This document shows, one piece after another, positions 7,010 through 13,668 of a stretch of DNA of 19,874 nt. The position numbers and the translations under genes are program-made. Under the pieces are notes generated by a model. It worked only from the letters and a program-made list of their open reading frames with translations, was not told the DNA's origin and made no database searches. The stretch is taken from assembly GCA_937894585.1 (NCBI GenBank), contig CALBGO010000083.1, forward strand, positions 1 to 19,874, written 5' to 3'. Numbering within the stretch: position 1 is the first letter of the stretch; each line of letters opens with the position of its first letter. Source of the stretch: an uncultured Eubacterium sp. (GTDB lineage: Bacteria; Bacillota; Clostridia; Peptostreptococcales; Anaerovoracaceae).

Positions 7010-7947
7010 AACTGGGACTGTTATTTGCCGGTCAGGGAAGTCAGAAGACCGGCATGGGAGAAGACCTTTATGATACGTATCCGGCATTTCGCAGAATCTT
7101 TGATCTGCTCAGCGAAGAGCAGAGAACAGCAGCCTTTGAAGGGCCTGCGGAAATCCTTTCGGATACGAAAACGACACAGCCTGTGATGGTCGCCTTTGCG
7201 GCCGGCGTGCTGGCAGTGCTGAAAGAACTTCTTACAGAAGAGGAGTTTGCGCCGGCAGCCTGTGCGGGACTGAGTCTCGGCGAGTACAGCGCTTTGCATG
7301 CGGCAGGTGTCTGGGATGCGGAAACTGCAGTGCGCCTGGTCAGTGCGAGAGGCCGGTATATGAGCCGGGCGGCAGAAGGAATCCGCTGCAAAATGTGTGC
7401 TGTGATGGGACTTGCAAGACCGGATTTGGAGCAGGCGTGTGAAGAGGCTTCCTGCATGGGAACGGTTCAGATTGCCAATGACAACTGCCCGGGACAGCTG
7501 GTTGTTGCAGGTGAGCGTGAGGCTGTAGATCTGTGTGTGCAGCTTGCACAGGAGAAGGGCGCGCGCAGATGTACAGAACTTGCCGTCAGCGGTCCGTTTC
7601 ACACCGTGTTTATGGAACCGGCGGGCAAAAAGCTGGAAGCGCTTTTTGCCGAAACAGAATTTAAGGAACCTGAAATTCCGGTGGTTTTCAATTATAAGGG
7701 AGCGCCCCTTGCAGAGGGCGAAACCGTCAGCCGGATGCTGGTGAAACAGGTTTCCGGCGGCGTTCGCTTTACAGATAGTATTCGCTGGATGGAATCTTTT
7801 GGCATTGACACCGTTTTGGAAATCGGTCCGGGCAGAACGCTGTCCGGTTTTGTAAGGAAGACAGCGGAAGGAATCCGTTGTATTTCAGTAGAAAATTGTG
7901 AGAGTCTGAAAAAGGCTGTAGAGATTCTGAAGGAGGAGGCGCGCTGA
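7006..7947 (+). CDS. fabD: Malonyl-CoA:ACP transacylase
   Basis: This 313-residue enzyme transfers malonyl from CoA to ACP, linking acetyl-CoA carboxylase to chain elongation. It has LFAGQGSQKTGMG near the N-terminus, the nucleophile S90 in GLSLGEYSAL, an arginine in SARGRYM (R115/R117) for the malonyl carboxylate, and H199 in SGPFHT. The length is normal. I chose ATG 7006, which overlaps the preceding stop as ATGA and has GGAG 6 bases upstream; ATG 6994 is an in-frame alternative adding four residues. Its stop overlaps the fabG start by one base (TGATG). Confidence 0.95.
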   Translation: MKLGLLFAGQGSQKTGMGEDLYDTYPAFRRIFDLLSEEQRTAAFEGPAEILSDTKTTQPVMVAFAAGVLAVLKELLTEEEFAPAACAGLSLGEYSALHAAGVWDAETAVRLVSARGRYMSRAAEGIRCKMCAVMGLARPDLEQACEEASCMGTVQIANDNCPGQLVVAGEREAVDLCVQLAQEKGARRCTELAVSGPFHTVFMEPAGKKLEALFAETEFKEPEIPVVFNYKGAPLAEGETVSRMLVKQVSGGVRFTDSIRWMESFGIDTVLEIGPGRTLSGFVRKTAEGIRCISVENCESLKKAVEILKEEAR

Positions 7948-8696
7948 TGAAAGGAAGAACAGCAGTTGTAACCGGTGCAAGCCGGGGGATCGGAAGAGCC
8001 GTTGCGGCAGCACTGGCATCCCGCGGCGCAAATGTAGTCATCAATTATGCGGGAAACCGTCAGGCAGCCGAGGAGACACAGGCACTGTGCGCGCAGGCTG
8101 CGGCGGCAGGCGGTTATGATGCAGAAAGCCTGATTGTATGTGCGGACATTGCAGACAGCGATGCATGCAGCGCTTTGATTGAGGCGGCTGTGACGAAATT
8201 CGGGTCGGTTGACATTCTGGTGAACAATGCAGGCATTACAAGAGATAATCTTCTGATGAGAATGAGTGAATCGGAATTTGACGATGTTATTGCAACCAAC
8301 CTGCGCGGCACATTTCTGATGATGAAGGCCGTGTCCAGACAGATGATGAAGCAGCGTTACGGCAGAATCATCAATATGGCGAGCATTGTGGGAGTCAGAG
8401 GAAACAGCGGCCAGATCAACTATGCGGCCAGCAAGGCAGGTGTCATCGGGATGACAAAATCCTTTGCAAAGGAAGTGGCGGCAAGAGGGATCACAGTCAA
8501 TGCAGTGGCGCCGGGGTTTATCGAAACAGATATGACAAAAGCGCTGCAGAAAGCCGCAGCAGATGCGATTATGAGCGGCATTCCGATGAAGAGAATGGGA
8601 CGCGCGGAAGAGGTTGCTGAAGCAGCAGCATTTTTCGCATCAGAGGCGGCATCCTATGTGACGGGGCAGGTGCTCTGTGTGGACGGCGGTATGTAA
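7947..8696 (+). CDS. fabG: 3-oxoacyl-ACP reductase
   Basis: This 249-residue short-chain dehydrogenase reduces 3-ketoacyl-ACP with NADPH. The nucleotide-binding motif TGASRGIG is at 9-16, NNAG at 93-96, and the catalytic residues are N118, S146, Y159 and K163 (YAASK). The C-terminal APGFIETDMT and VTGQVLCVDGGM are typical of FabG. The start is preceded by AAGGAGG and shares a base with the fabD stop. The next gene, fabF, is separated by about 150 nt, the only long gap in the operon. The SDR family is broad, but the context makes FabG secure. Confidence 0.95.
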   Translation: MKGRTAVVTGASRGIGRAVAAALASRGANVVINYAGNRQAAEETQALCAQAAAAGGYDAESLIVCADIADSDACSALIEAAVTKFGSVDILVNNAGITRDNLLMRMSESEFDDVIATNLRGTFLMMKAVSRQMMKQRYGRIINMASIVGVRGNSGQINYAASKAGVIGMTKSFAKEVAARGITVNAVAPGFIETDMTKALQKAAADAIMSGIPMKRMGRAEEVAEAAAFFASEAASYVTGQVLCVDGGM

Positions 8697-8753
8697 ACCG
8701 GCTGAAAGACTGCGGCTGCAGACGGAAGTGATATTGGAACAGCGGCTTTTTCA

Positions 8754-8819
8754 AAAAGTTGTATCACAGAATTAAAATCATATCCGGAAGGCAGGTTTGA
8801 TAAATCTTGTATAACTTTT
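8754..8819 (+). repeat. Inverted repeat in the fabG-fabF gap
   Basis: AAAAGTTGTA (8754-8763) and TATAACTTTT (8810-8819) form a 10-pair stem with one G-U pair, enclosing 46 nt. A second, shorter pair (AGGCAG 8789-8794 with CTGCCT 8824-8829) interlocks with it and ends just before the fabF ribosome binding site. An imperfect GC-rich hairpin with a short T-run (8712-8751) precedes them. The gap could tune fabF expression separately from the upstream genes, by RNA structure or a bound protein. I see no clear promoter. Confidence 0.35.
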
Positions 8820-8849
8820 GGAGCTGCCTGTATGGAGAAAGGAAAGATG

Positions 8850-10082
8850 ATGAAAAGAAGAGTTGTAATCACCGGGATGGGAGGACTCTCCCCGCTGGGA
8901 AACACCGTCCCTGAAATGTGGGAGAATGCCAGAAACGGTGTCTGCGGGATTGATTATATTAAGAGCTTTGATACTTCTTTGATGAAGGTGAAAGTTGCAG
9001 GAGAACTGAAAAACTATCATCCGGAAGATCATATGGATAAAATGTCTGCGAGAAGAACCGCAAGGTTTACACAGCTGGCGCTGGTTGCAGCAAGACAGGC
9101 CATGGAACAGAGCGGACTTGATATGGAAAAAGAAGACAGAACCAAATGCGGTGTGAATATTTCCAGCGGAATCGGAGGACTTCCTACCATCGAAGAAGAA
9201 CATACAAAGGGTGAAAAACGCGGGTTTGACCGTGTGTCTCCGCTGTTTGTGCCGATGGCGATTACCAATATGGCAGCCGGCATGGTGGCGATCGAGCACG
9301 GCTTTCAGGGCAGCTGCCAGTGCATCGTGACTGCCTGCGCATCGGGAACCAATGCAATCGGCGAGGCGTTCCGTCAGATCCGTGACGGCTATGCGGATGT
9401 TTTTCTCACAGGCGGTGCCGAAAGCTGTGTCAGTCCCCTTGGAATCGGCGGATTCACATCGATGAAAGCGCTGTCTGAATCAGAAGATCCGCTTCGCGCT
9501 TCCATTCCCTTTGACGCAGAGCGAGATGGCTTTGTTATGGGGGAAGGTGCAGGCGTTTTAGTGCTGGAAGAATATGAGCATGCTGTAAAGCGCGGCGCTG
9601 AGATTCTGGGGGAAGTGTGCGGTTACGGCGTAAGCTGTGATGCGAATCATATGACTGCACCCCTTGCGGACGGAAGCGGCGCGGCGCGCTGTATGAAACT
9701 GGCTTTAGAGGATGCGGGCATTGCGCCGGCTGAGATTGCATATATCAACGCCCACGGCACATCTACACCGATGAACGACCGCTGTGAGACGAAAGCGGTC
9801 AGACTGGCGCTGGGCGATGCTGCAGACCGTGTGAAACTGTCTTCCACAAAATCCATGACGGGCCACCTTCTCGGCGCTTCAGGCGCAGTGGAGGCGATCT
9901 TTACCGTTTCTGCGCTGCGTGACCGTTTTGCGCCGCCGACGGCAGGATATAAAGTTCCTGATCCTGCATGTGATCTTGACATCGTTGCAAATGAGGGGAA
10001 ATCCTTTGACGGCGAATACGCCATGTCCAATTCTCTGGGCTTTGGCGGACACAATGCGTCAGTGGTATTCCGCCGGGTATAG
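8850..10082 (+). CDS. fabF: Beta-ketoacyl-ACP synthase II
   Basis: This 410-residue condensing enzyme performs the elongation step. The triad is C163 (TACASG), H302 (NAHGT) and H339 (MTGHLLG), with the conserved K334. The N-terminus KRRVVITGMGGLSPLG and the C-terminus SNSLGFGGHNASVVF are typical. I chose ATG 8850, with AAAGGA about 6 bases upstream. ATG 8847 and ATG 8832 are in frame but less well placed. It is the only elongating ketosynthase in the window, with no fabB. fabZ follows closely; its AGGAGG begins inside the fabF stop codon. Confidence 0.95.
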   Translation: MKRRVVITGMGGLSPLGNTVPEMWENARNGVCGIDYIKSFDTSLMKVKVAGELKNYHPEDHMDKMSARRTARFTQLALVAARQAMEQSGLDMEKEDRTKCGVNISSGIGGLPTIEEEHTKGEKRGFDRVSPLFVPMAITNMAAGMVAIEHGFQGSCQCIVTACASGTNAIGEAFRQIRDGYADVFLTGGAESCVSPLGIGGFTSMKALSESEDPLRASIPFDAERDGFVMGEGAGVLVLEEYEHAVKRGAEILGEVCGYGVSCDANHMTAPLADGSGAARCMKLALEDAGIAPAEIAYINAHGTSTPMNDRCETKAVRLALGDAADRVKLSSTKSMTGHLLGASGAVEAIFTVSALRDRFAPPTAGYKVPDPACDLDIVANEGKSFDGEYAMSNSLGFGGHNASVVFRRV

Positions 10083-10092
10083 GAGGACTTGT

Positions 10093-10527
10093 ATGGAGCT
10101 AAATTCAAATCAGATTCAGAAGATTCTTCCGCACCGTTATCCGTTTCTGCTGGTGGATCGGATTACGGAAATGGAGGCAGGAAAATGGGCGAAAGGGATC
10201 AAGTGCGTGACTGCAGGCGAAATGCATTTTATGGGGCATTTTCCGGAAAAACATGTGATGCCGGGCGTTCTGATTCTGGAGGCGCTGGCGCAGACCGGTG
10301 CGGTTGCCATTCTGTCTATGCCGGAGCATAAAGGCAAAATCCCTGTATTTGGAGGCGTTAAAAACTGCAGATTTAAGGAACAGGTAGTGCCCGGGGATGC
10401 GCTGGAGCTTTACTGCGAGCTGACGCAGCTTCGCGGAAGCGCGGGCTTTGGAAAAGTGACTGCTTCTGTGGACGGCAAAGTGGCGGTACAAGGTGAGATT
10501 TCCTTTGTTATCGCAGATTCGGAATAG
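10093..10527 (+). CDS. fabZ: 3-hydroxyacyl-ACP dehydratase
   Basis: This 144-residue hot-dog-fold enzyme dehydrates 3-hydroxyacyl-ACP to trans-2-enoyl-ACP. Motifs are ILPHRYPFLLVDRI (11-24), the catalytic H49 in GHFPEKHVMPGV, and E63 in LEALAQTGA. The start is fixed by AGGAGG at 10081-10086; the frame is open upstream, but only inside fabF. It is the last gene of the fatty-acid run. It resembles FabZ, not FabA, so by the usual rule it would not make the cis double bond. No clear terminator follows before the regulator gene. Confidence 0.95.
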   Translation: MELNSNQIQKILPHRYPFLLVDRITEMEAGKWAKGIKCVTAGEMHFMGHFPEKHVMPGVLILEALAQTGAVAILSMPEHKGKIPVFGGVKNCRFKEQVVPGDALELYCELTQLRGSAGFGKVTASVDGKVAVQGEISFVIADSE

Positions 10528-10539
10528 GCGATATATGCA

Positions 10540-10578
10540 TTTTCTTCCTGTTTGCTATGTACCTTTTCTTCTTGTTTG
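10540..10578 (+). repeat. Two direct repeats upstream of the marR promoter
   Basis: TTTTCTTCCTGTTTG (10540-10554) and TTTTCTTCTTGTTTG (10564-10578) match at 14 of 15 positions, with starts 24 bases apart. They lie between fabZ and the -35 of the regulator promoter. Direct repeats about two helical turns apart can be protein-binding sites, but no function is established here. Confidence 0.45.
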
Positions 10579-10601
10579 GCGTTTGTTTGCCGGGATACCC
10601 G

Positions 10602-10630
10602 TTGCACCGGAGCAGGAATTCTGATAGAAT
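10602..10630 (+). promoter_or_regulatory. Promoter of the MarR-family regulator
   Basis: TTGCAC (10602-10607), a 17-base spacer and TAGAAT (10625-10630) with TGA directly before it (extended -10). The regulator therefore has its own promoter and can be expressed independently of the operon that ends at fabZ. Confidence 0.6.
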
Positions 10631-10662
10631 ATACTAATAGCTGAAATGGAGTGTGAAAGGGT

Positions 10663-11109
10663 ATGCTGGAAAGCAGTTTTTCAAAGATTTATACAAAATT
10701 TAAGATGAGTCTGTATTCTAAGATTTTCAATCAGGATATTGACGCGGAGGACAGTCTGTCTGCCATCGAAGTTCTGTGCGTGGAGCTGATTTATTCTCTG
10801 GGCAAACCGTCCATCAAGGAGTTTGCGGATTTTGCAAAGCTTTCGGCGCCGAATGCTGCTTATAAGGTGGGAAGTCTGGTGAAAAAGGGCTATGTGCGCA
10901 AGGTCAGAAGCGAAGTGGACAAGCGGGAGTATCATCTTGAGGTGACGGATAAATATATGAAGACTTACGGTATCACCTATGACTATATCGGAACTGTGAT
11001 GAAGAGAATCAGAGAACGCTTCTCGCCGGAAGAGGTTGAGGAACTGGAAGAAATTCTCGGCGTCATCGACGACGAGCTGATGCCTGAGGTGAAGGTGTCA
11101 AAGGAATAG
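10663..11109 (+). CDS. MarR-family regulator, FabT-like
   Basis: This 148-residue winged-helix protein is probably a dimeric DNA-binding regulator. The helix-turn-helix spans about 49-75 (SIKEFADFAKLSAPNAAYKVGSL), followed by the recognition region and the wing with EVDKREYHLEVT (84-95), a MarR hallmark. N- and C-terminal helices would form the dimer interface. The start ATG 10663 has AAAGGG just upstream. MarR-type FabT proteins repress fatty-acid operons in Bacillota, often sensing acyl-ACP. Adjacency to fabZ makes that role likely, and the palindrome at 298-329 is its best candidate site. Usually such a gene heads the operon; here it lies at the far end with its own promoter. Confidence 0.85.
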   Translation: MLESSFSKIYTKFKMSLYSKIFNQDIDAEDSLSAIEVLCVELIYSLGKPSIKEFADFAKLSAPNAAYKVGSLVKKGYVRKVRSEVDKREYHLEVTDKYMKTYGITYDYIGTVMKRIRERFSPEEVEELEEILGVIDDELMPEVKVSKE

Positions 11110-11189
11110 GCTGTCGGAAGCGATTTTATTTCTGATCATCGAAGACTGTGAAATGCGGCGGAAAAGCCTGAAAAAAGGAGAACTGCACA

Positions 11190-11492
11190 GTGGAAATCTG
11201 GAAAAACACCGGAATTAAAAAACAGGTTATTGAGGAAATTCGTTCTCTGGCGGAGCGTTACAATATCAGCAGAGTAATTCTGTTCGGATCTCGGGCAAGA
11301 GGAGACTTTTACAGGACCAGTGATATTGATCTTGCTGTAAGCGGAGGTGATTATATTCGCCTTGCGGTAGATATAGAAGAGGAAACTTCTACACTGCTGC
11401 ATTTTGATATTGTGGATCTTGATGCGGTGGGGGAAAGCGAGCTGCGCAGCTGTATAGAAAGAGAGGGAGTGATTCTGTATGAAAAAATATGA
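11190..11492 (+). CDS. mntA: MNT-domain nucleotidyltransferase antitoxin
   Basis: This 100-residue minimal nucleotidyltransferase starts at GTG 11190, chosen because AAAAAAGGAG (11171-11180) lies 9 bases upstream. The signature FGSRARGDFYRTSDIDLAV (32-50) supplies G33, S34 and the metal-binding D45 and D47; D73 is the likely third acidic residue. In MNT/HEPN toxin-antitoxin modules this protein neutralises the HEPN RNase by adding AMP to a tyrosine. It overlaps the HEPN gene by 14 nt, as expected for a co-translated pair. The 80-nt gap from the regulator shows no clear promoter. Confidence 0.88.
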   Translation: MEIWKNTGIKKQVIEEIRSLAERYNISRVILFGSRARGDFYRTSDIDLAVSGGDYIRLAVDIEEETSTLLHFDIVDLDAVGESELRSCIEREGVILYEKI

Positions 11493-11868
11493 AAACTTCT
11501 GCAGTGCTCTGGAAAATCTGAAAGATATATACAAATATCAGGAACCGTATGATAATGTGATTCTGACCGGATTGACAGGTCTGTTCGAAATCTGTTTTGA
11601 ACAGGCGTGGAAAGCTATGAAAGAAATACTTCAGGATCAGGGTTTTGAAGAGTGTCGCAGCGGCTCTCCGAAACAGATTATTAAAACCGCATATTCGGCA
11701 GCAATGATTTTGGATGAGGATGCTTGGCTTGGTGCACTGATATCAAGAAACAATGTTTCTCATGCTTATCACGGCGCGGTTGCACTTGACATTATAAACA
11801 AAACAAAAACTGTATATTACCGGATGTTCTGTAATCTGAAAGAAGAGATAGAGAAGAACTGGATTTAA
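11479..11868 (+). CDS. hepT: HEPN-domain toxin, HI0074 family
   Basis: This 129-residue all-helical protein is of the type often labelled nucleotidyltransferase substrate-binding protein. The HEPN RNase motif is R90-x4-H95 (RNNVSH), and Y97 two residues on gives the full RX4HXY motif. In the characterised Shewanella pair the matching tyrosine is AMPylated by the MNT partner to silence the toxin. The ATG is preceded by GGGAG inside the antitoxin gene. It is closed by a strong terminator 8 nt after its stop codon, so the pair is a self-contained unit. Toxicity here is inferred from the family. Confidence 0.85.
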   Translation: MKKYENFCSALENLKDIYKYQEPYDNVILTGLTGLFEICFEQAWKAMKEILQDQGFEECRSGSPKQIIKTAYSAAMILDEDAWLGALISRNNVSHAYHGAVALDIINKTKTVYYRMFCNLKEEIEKNWI

Positions 11869-11875
11869 AACGATG

Positions 11876-11900
11876 CCCGCGGCAGCTGCCGCGGGTTTTT
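11876..11900 (+). terminator. Rho-independent terminator after the toxin gene
   Basis: The perfect 20-base palindrome CCCGCGGCAG/CTGCCGCGGG (11876-11895) is followed by five T. The stem is very GC-rich with almost no loop. It ends the MNT/HEPN transcript and faces the leftward gene fragment that follows. Confidence 0.9.
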
Positions 11901-11973
11901 AAGTGTCGTAATTTAATGTGTTTCGTATCACGGATGCTGTATTCTGCGCCATCCTCTGCCGTACAGACAGCCC

Positions 11974-12450
11974 TTAAACAAGTTCTGTTACGGAGATGCT
12001 GTAGGTGTTGTCAGCCTTCAGGATTCTCTGCGCATCTTCTTTCTTTACAACGGCTGCAAAACCGTAGATCAGAAGACCGTTTTTTTCAACATATTCTGCC
12101 GCTTGATTGTAGTCTGTGCTGATTTCCAGGGAGGCGCTGTCTAAAAGACCGCGGAATTCATCATTGTCTGCCATGTAGCGAAGCATACTGGTGAAATGAG
12201 TTTTCATAAAGTCTTCAGTTCCCATTTTGTCCCGCAGCGCATCTACATCGGTATCAGTCATGTCGGAACCGGTATCCCATGTAAACAGATTTGGGTACGC
12301 TTTGTGGTCCCAGGACAGATCCTGTGAAGAGGATGGATTGTAATAAAAGCCCAGATTTGCGGGATAGTCGCTGTCGCTTGTGCGCGGGGCGCACCACAGG
12401 TTTCCTGCGGATGAAAATTCTTCGGTCGATTTTTGCGCCGTCAGACTTTT
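11974..12450 (-). pseudogene. Degraded fragment, anti-sigma C-terminal domain-like
   Basis: A leftward frame of 158 codons stays open from just inside a TGA (12451-12453) to a TAA (11974-11976), but its first ATG is at 12261, with no ribosome binding site. Coding-like sequence upstream of that ATG (LGFYYNPSSSQDLSWDHKAY) and, in another frame, NRFRFTLLKKSDGAKID near 12430-12475 suggest a frameshifted and truncated larger gene. The C-terminal part (SMLRYMADNDEF ... YVEKNGLLIYGFAAVVKKEDAQRIL) resembles the Sigma_reg_C domain of Bacillota anti-sigma regulators. That assignment rests on pattern memory only. No N-terminal part or membrane anchor survives. Confidence 0.5.
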
Positions 12451-12537
12451 TCAGCAAGGTGAAGCGGAAACGGTTTAAAAATGGTTATTTACAATTCGAA
12501 ACGGATCTTAAATGGATTTGAAATGGAAATAAAACGG

Positions 12538-12565
12538 TTGTGTTTGGACGCGTATATGGTATAAT
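12538..12565 (+). promoter_or_regulatory. Promoter of the HTH-Uma2 gene
   Basis: TTGTGT (12538-12543), a 16-base spacer and a perfect TATAAT (12560-12565) with TGG directly before it (extended -10). Transcription would start near 12572, leaving a leader of about 58 nt. Confidence 0.65.
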
Positions 12566-12629
12566 GATTCCAAGTAAAGCGGTATCGACGAGGTATATAA
12601 ACAGGAATGAAGCGCAGGAGGCTGAGACT

Positions 12630-13547
12630 ATGACCATTCAGGAAATGAAAGCAAGGAAAAAGGAACTGGGATATTCCAATGCAAAGGTGGCGGAATTGTC
12701 GGGTGTGCCTTTGGGGACGGTACAGAAGATATTCAGCGGTGCAACTGCCTCGCCTCGCTATGAGACGATACGCGCGCTGGAAAAGGTGTTGGCAGAAGAT
12801 ATAGAGGCTGCAGTACACAGCTTCGGCGGCAGCGTTTTTGCAGACGGCTCTGAAAGCAGCTTTGGGTCCGATTTTACGGAACGTTCTCAAGCCTTTTCTG
12901 CAGGAGAAGCTGACGGTGCATCGCAGCTGCGGGAATCGGCAGTGCCGTATTCTGCCGGAAGTCAGGGAGCTTATACGCTGAAGGATTATTACGGTCTGCC
13001 GGAGGATCAGCGGTTTGAACTGATTGACGGCGTGATTTACGATATGACTGCGCCGACGACGATTCATCAGATCATAAGTGCTTATTTACAGTATCAGTTT
13101 CAGAAATTTATCAACAGTAAAGGCAGAAGCTGTCTGGCGATGATCTCTCCGCTTGATGTACAGCTTGACTGTGATGAGCGGACGATGGTGCAGCCCGATG
13201 TGATTATCGTATGTGACCGGAGTAAAATCACCCGTCGTTGTGTGTACGGCGCACCGGACTTTATCGCAGAGGTTCTTTCGCCGTCTACCCGAAGAACCGA
13301 TATGGTAATTAAGCTGAATAAGTACCTGCATGCAGGGGTTCGGGAATACTGGGCGGTTGATCCGGATCGGAAGACGGTATGGGTTTACGATTTTGAACAC
13401 GAAGATTTTCCTCATGCAGCAGACTTTGGCGAACAGCTTCCGGTCAGAATTTTCGGTGGCGAATGTGTTATAGACCTGTCTGACATGTATGAGCAGGTCA
13501 GATTTATCTATGAAAAGGAAGAACCGGTACAGACGGAGAATATGTGA
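12630..13547 (+). CDS. HTH domain fused to Uma2-family nuclease-like domain
   Basis: In this 305-residue protein, residues 1-57 form an XRE-like helix-turn-helix (YSNAKVAELSGVPLGTVQKIFSG, then SPRYETIRALEKVL). A Ser/Gly/Ala-rich linker spans about 58-115. Residues 116-293 are a Uma2 (PD-(D/E)XK-like) domain: RFELIDGVIYDM with E130, VQPDVIIV with D190, GAPDFIAEVLSPST with E214, K228, and GVREYWAVDP. ATG 12630 has AGGAGG 8 bases upstream; the frame extends to 12540 but without a binding site. Uma2 proteins are widespread, often multicopy, and poorly characterised. The HTH may target the domain to DNA or autoregulate it. No partner gene is adjacent. Confidence 0.85.
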   Translation: MTIQEMKARKKELGYSNAKVAELSGVPLGTVQKIFSGATASPRYETIRALEKVLAEDIEAAVHSFGGSVFADGSESSFGSDFTERSQAFSAGEADGASQLRESAVPYSAGSQGAYTLKDYYGLPEDQRFELIDGVIYDMTAPTTIHQIISAYLQYQFQKFINSKGRSCLAMISPLDVQLDCDERTMVQPDVIIVCDRSKITRRCVYGAPDFIAEVLSPSTRRTDMVIKLNKYLHAGVREYWAVDPDRKTVWVYDFEHEDFPHAADFGEQLPVRIFGGECVIDLSDMYEQVRFIYEKEEPVQTENM

Positions 13548-13572
13548 CAGAAATCCGGATTTGTGGTACAAT
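13544..13572 (+). promoter_or_regulatory. Promoter of dnaE-pfkA
   Basis: GTGACA (13544-13549), a 17-base spacer and TACAAT (13567-13572) with TGG before it (extended -10). The -35 overlaps the stop codon of the Uma2 gene. The leader to dnaE is about 90 nt. Confidence 0.6.
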
Positions 13573-13668
13573 AAAAAGATAATATTTATCGAAGTATGTT
13601 TACAAAAAGTGCAAGGGACAGGGCTGGGCTTGTCGTTATTGCAGAAGAGTTTGTTTCAGAGGTTTTTT

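Noticed and set aside
8712..8751. Terminator between fabG and fabF
   Set aside because: The stem has a G-G mismatch in 7 pairs, a 21-base loop and only five T; too weak to list as a terminator, and fabF belongs to the same operon.
9919..10092. 58-residue N-terminal extension of fabZ
   Set aside because: It lies wholly inside fabF; AGGAGG before ATG 10093 and the family length set the start.
13489..13668. 60-residue N-terminal extension of dnaE
   Set aside because: It covers the end of the Uma2 gene and the dnaE promoter, shows no conserved sequence, and the well-placed ATG at 13669 begins the conserved PHP domain.
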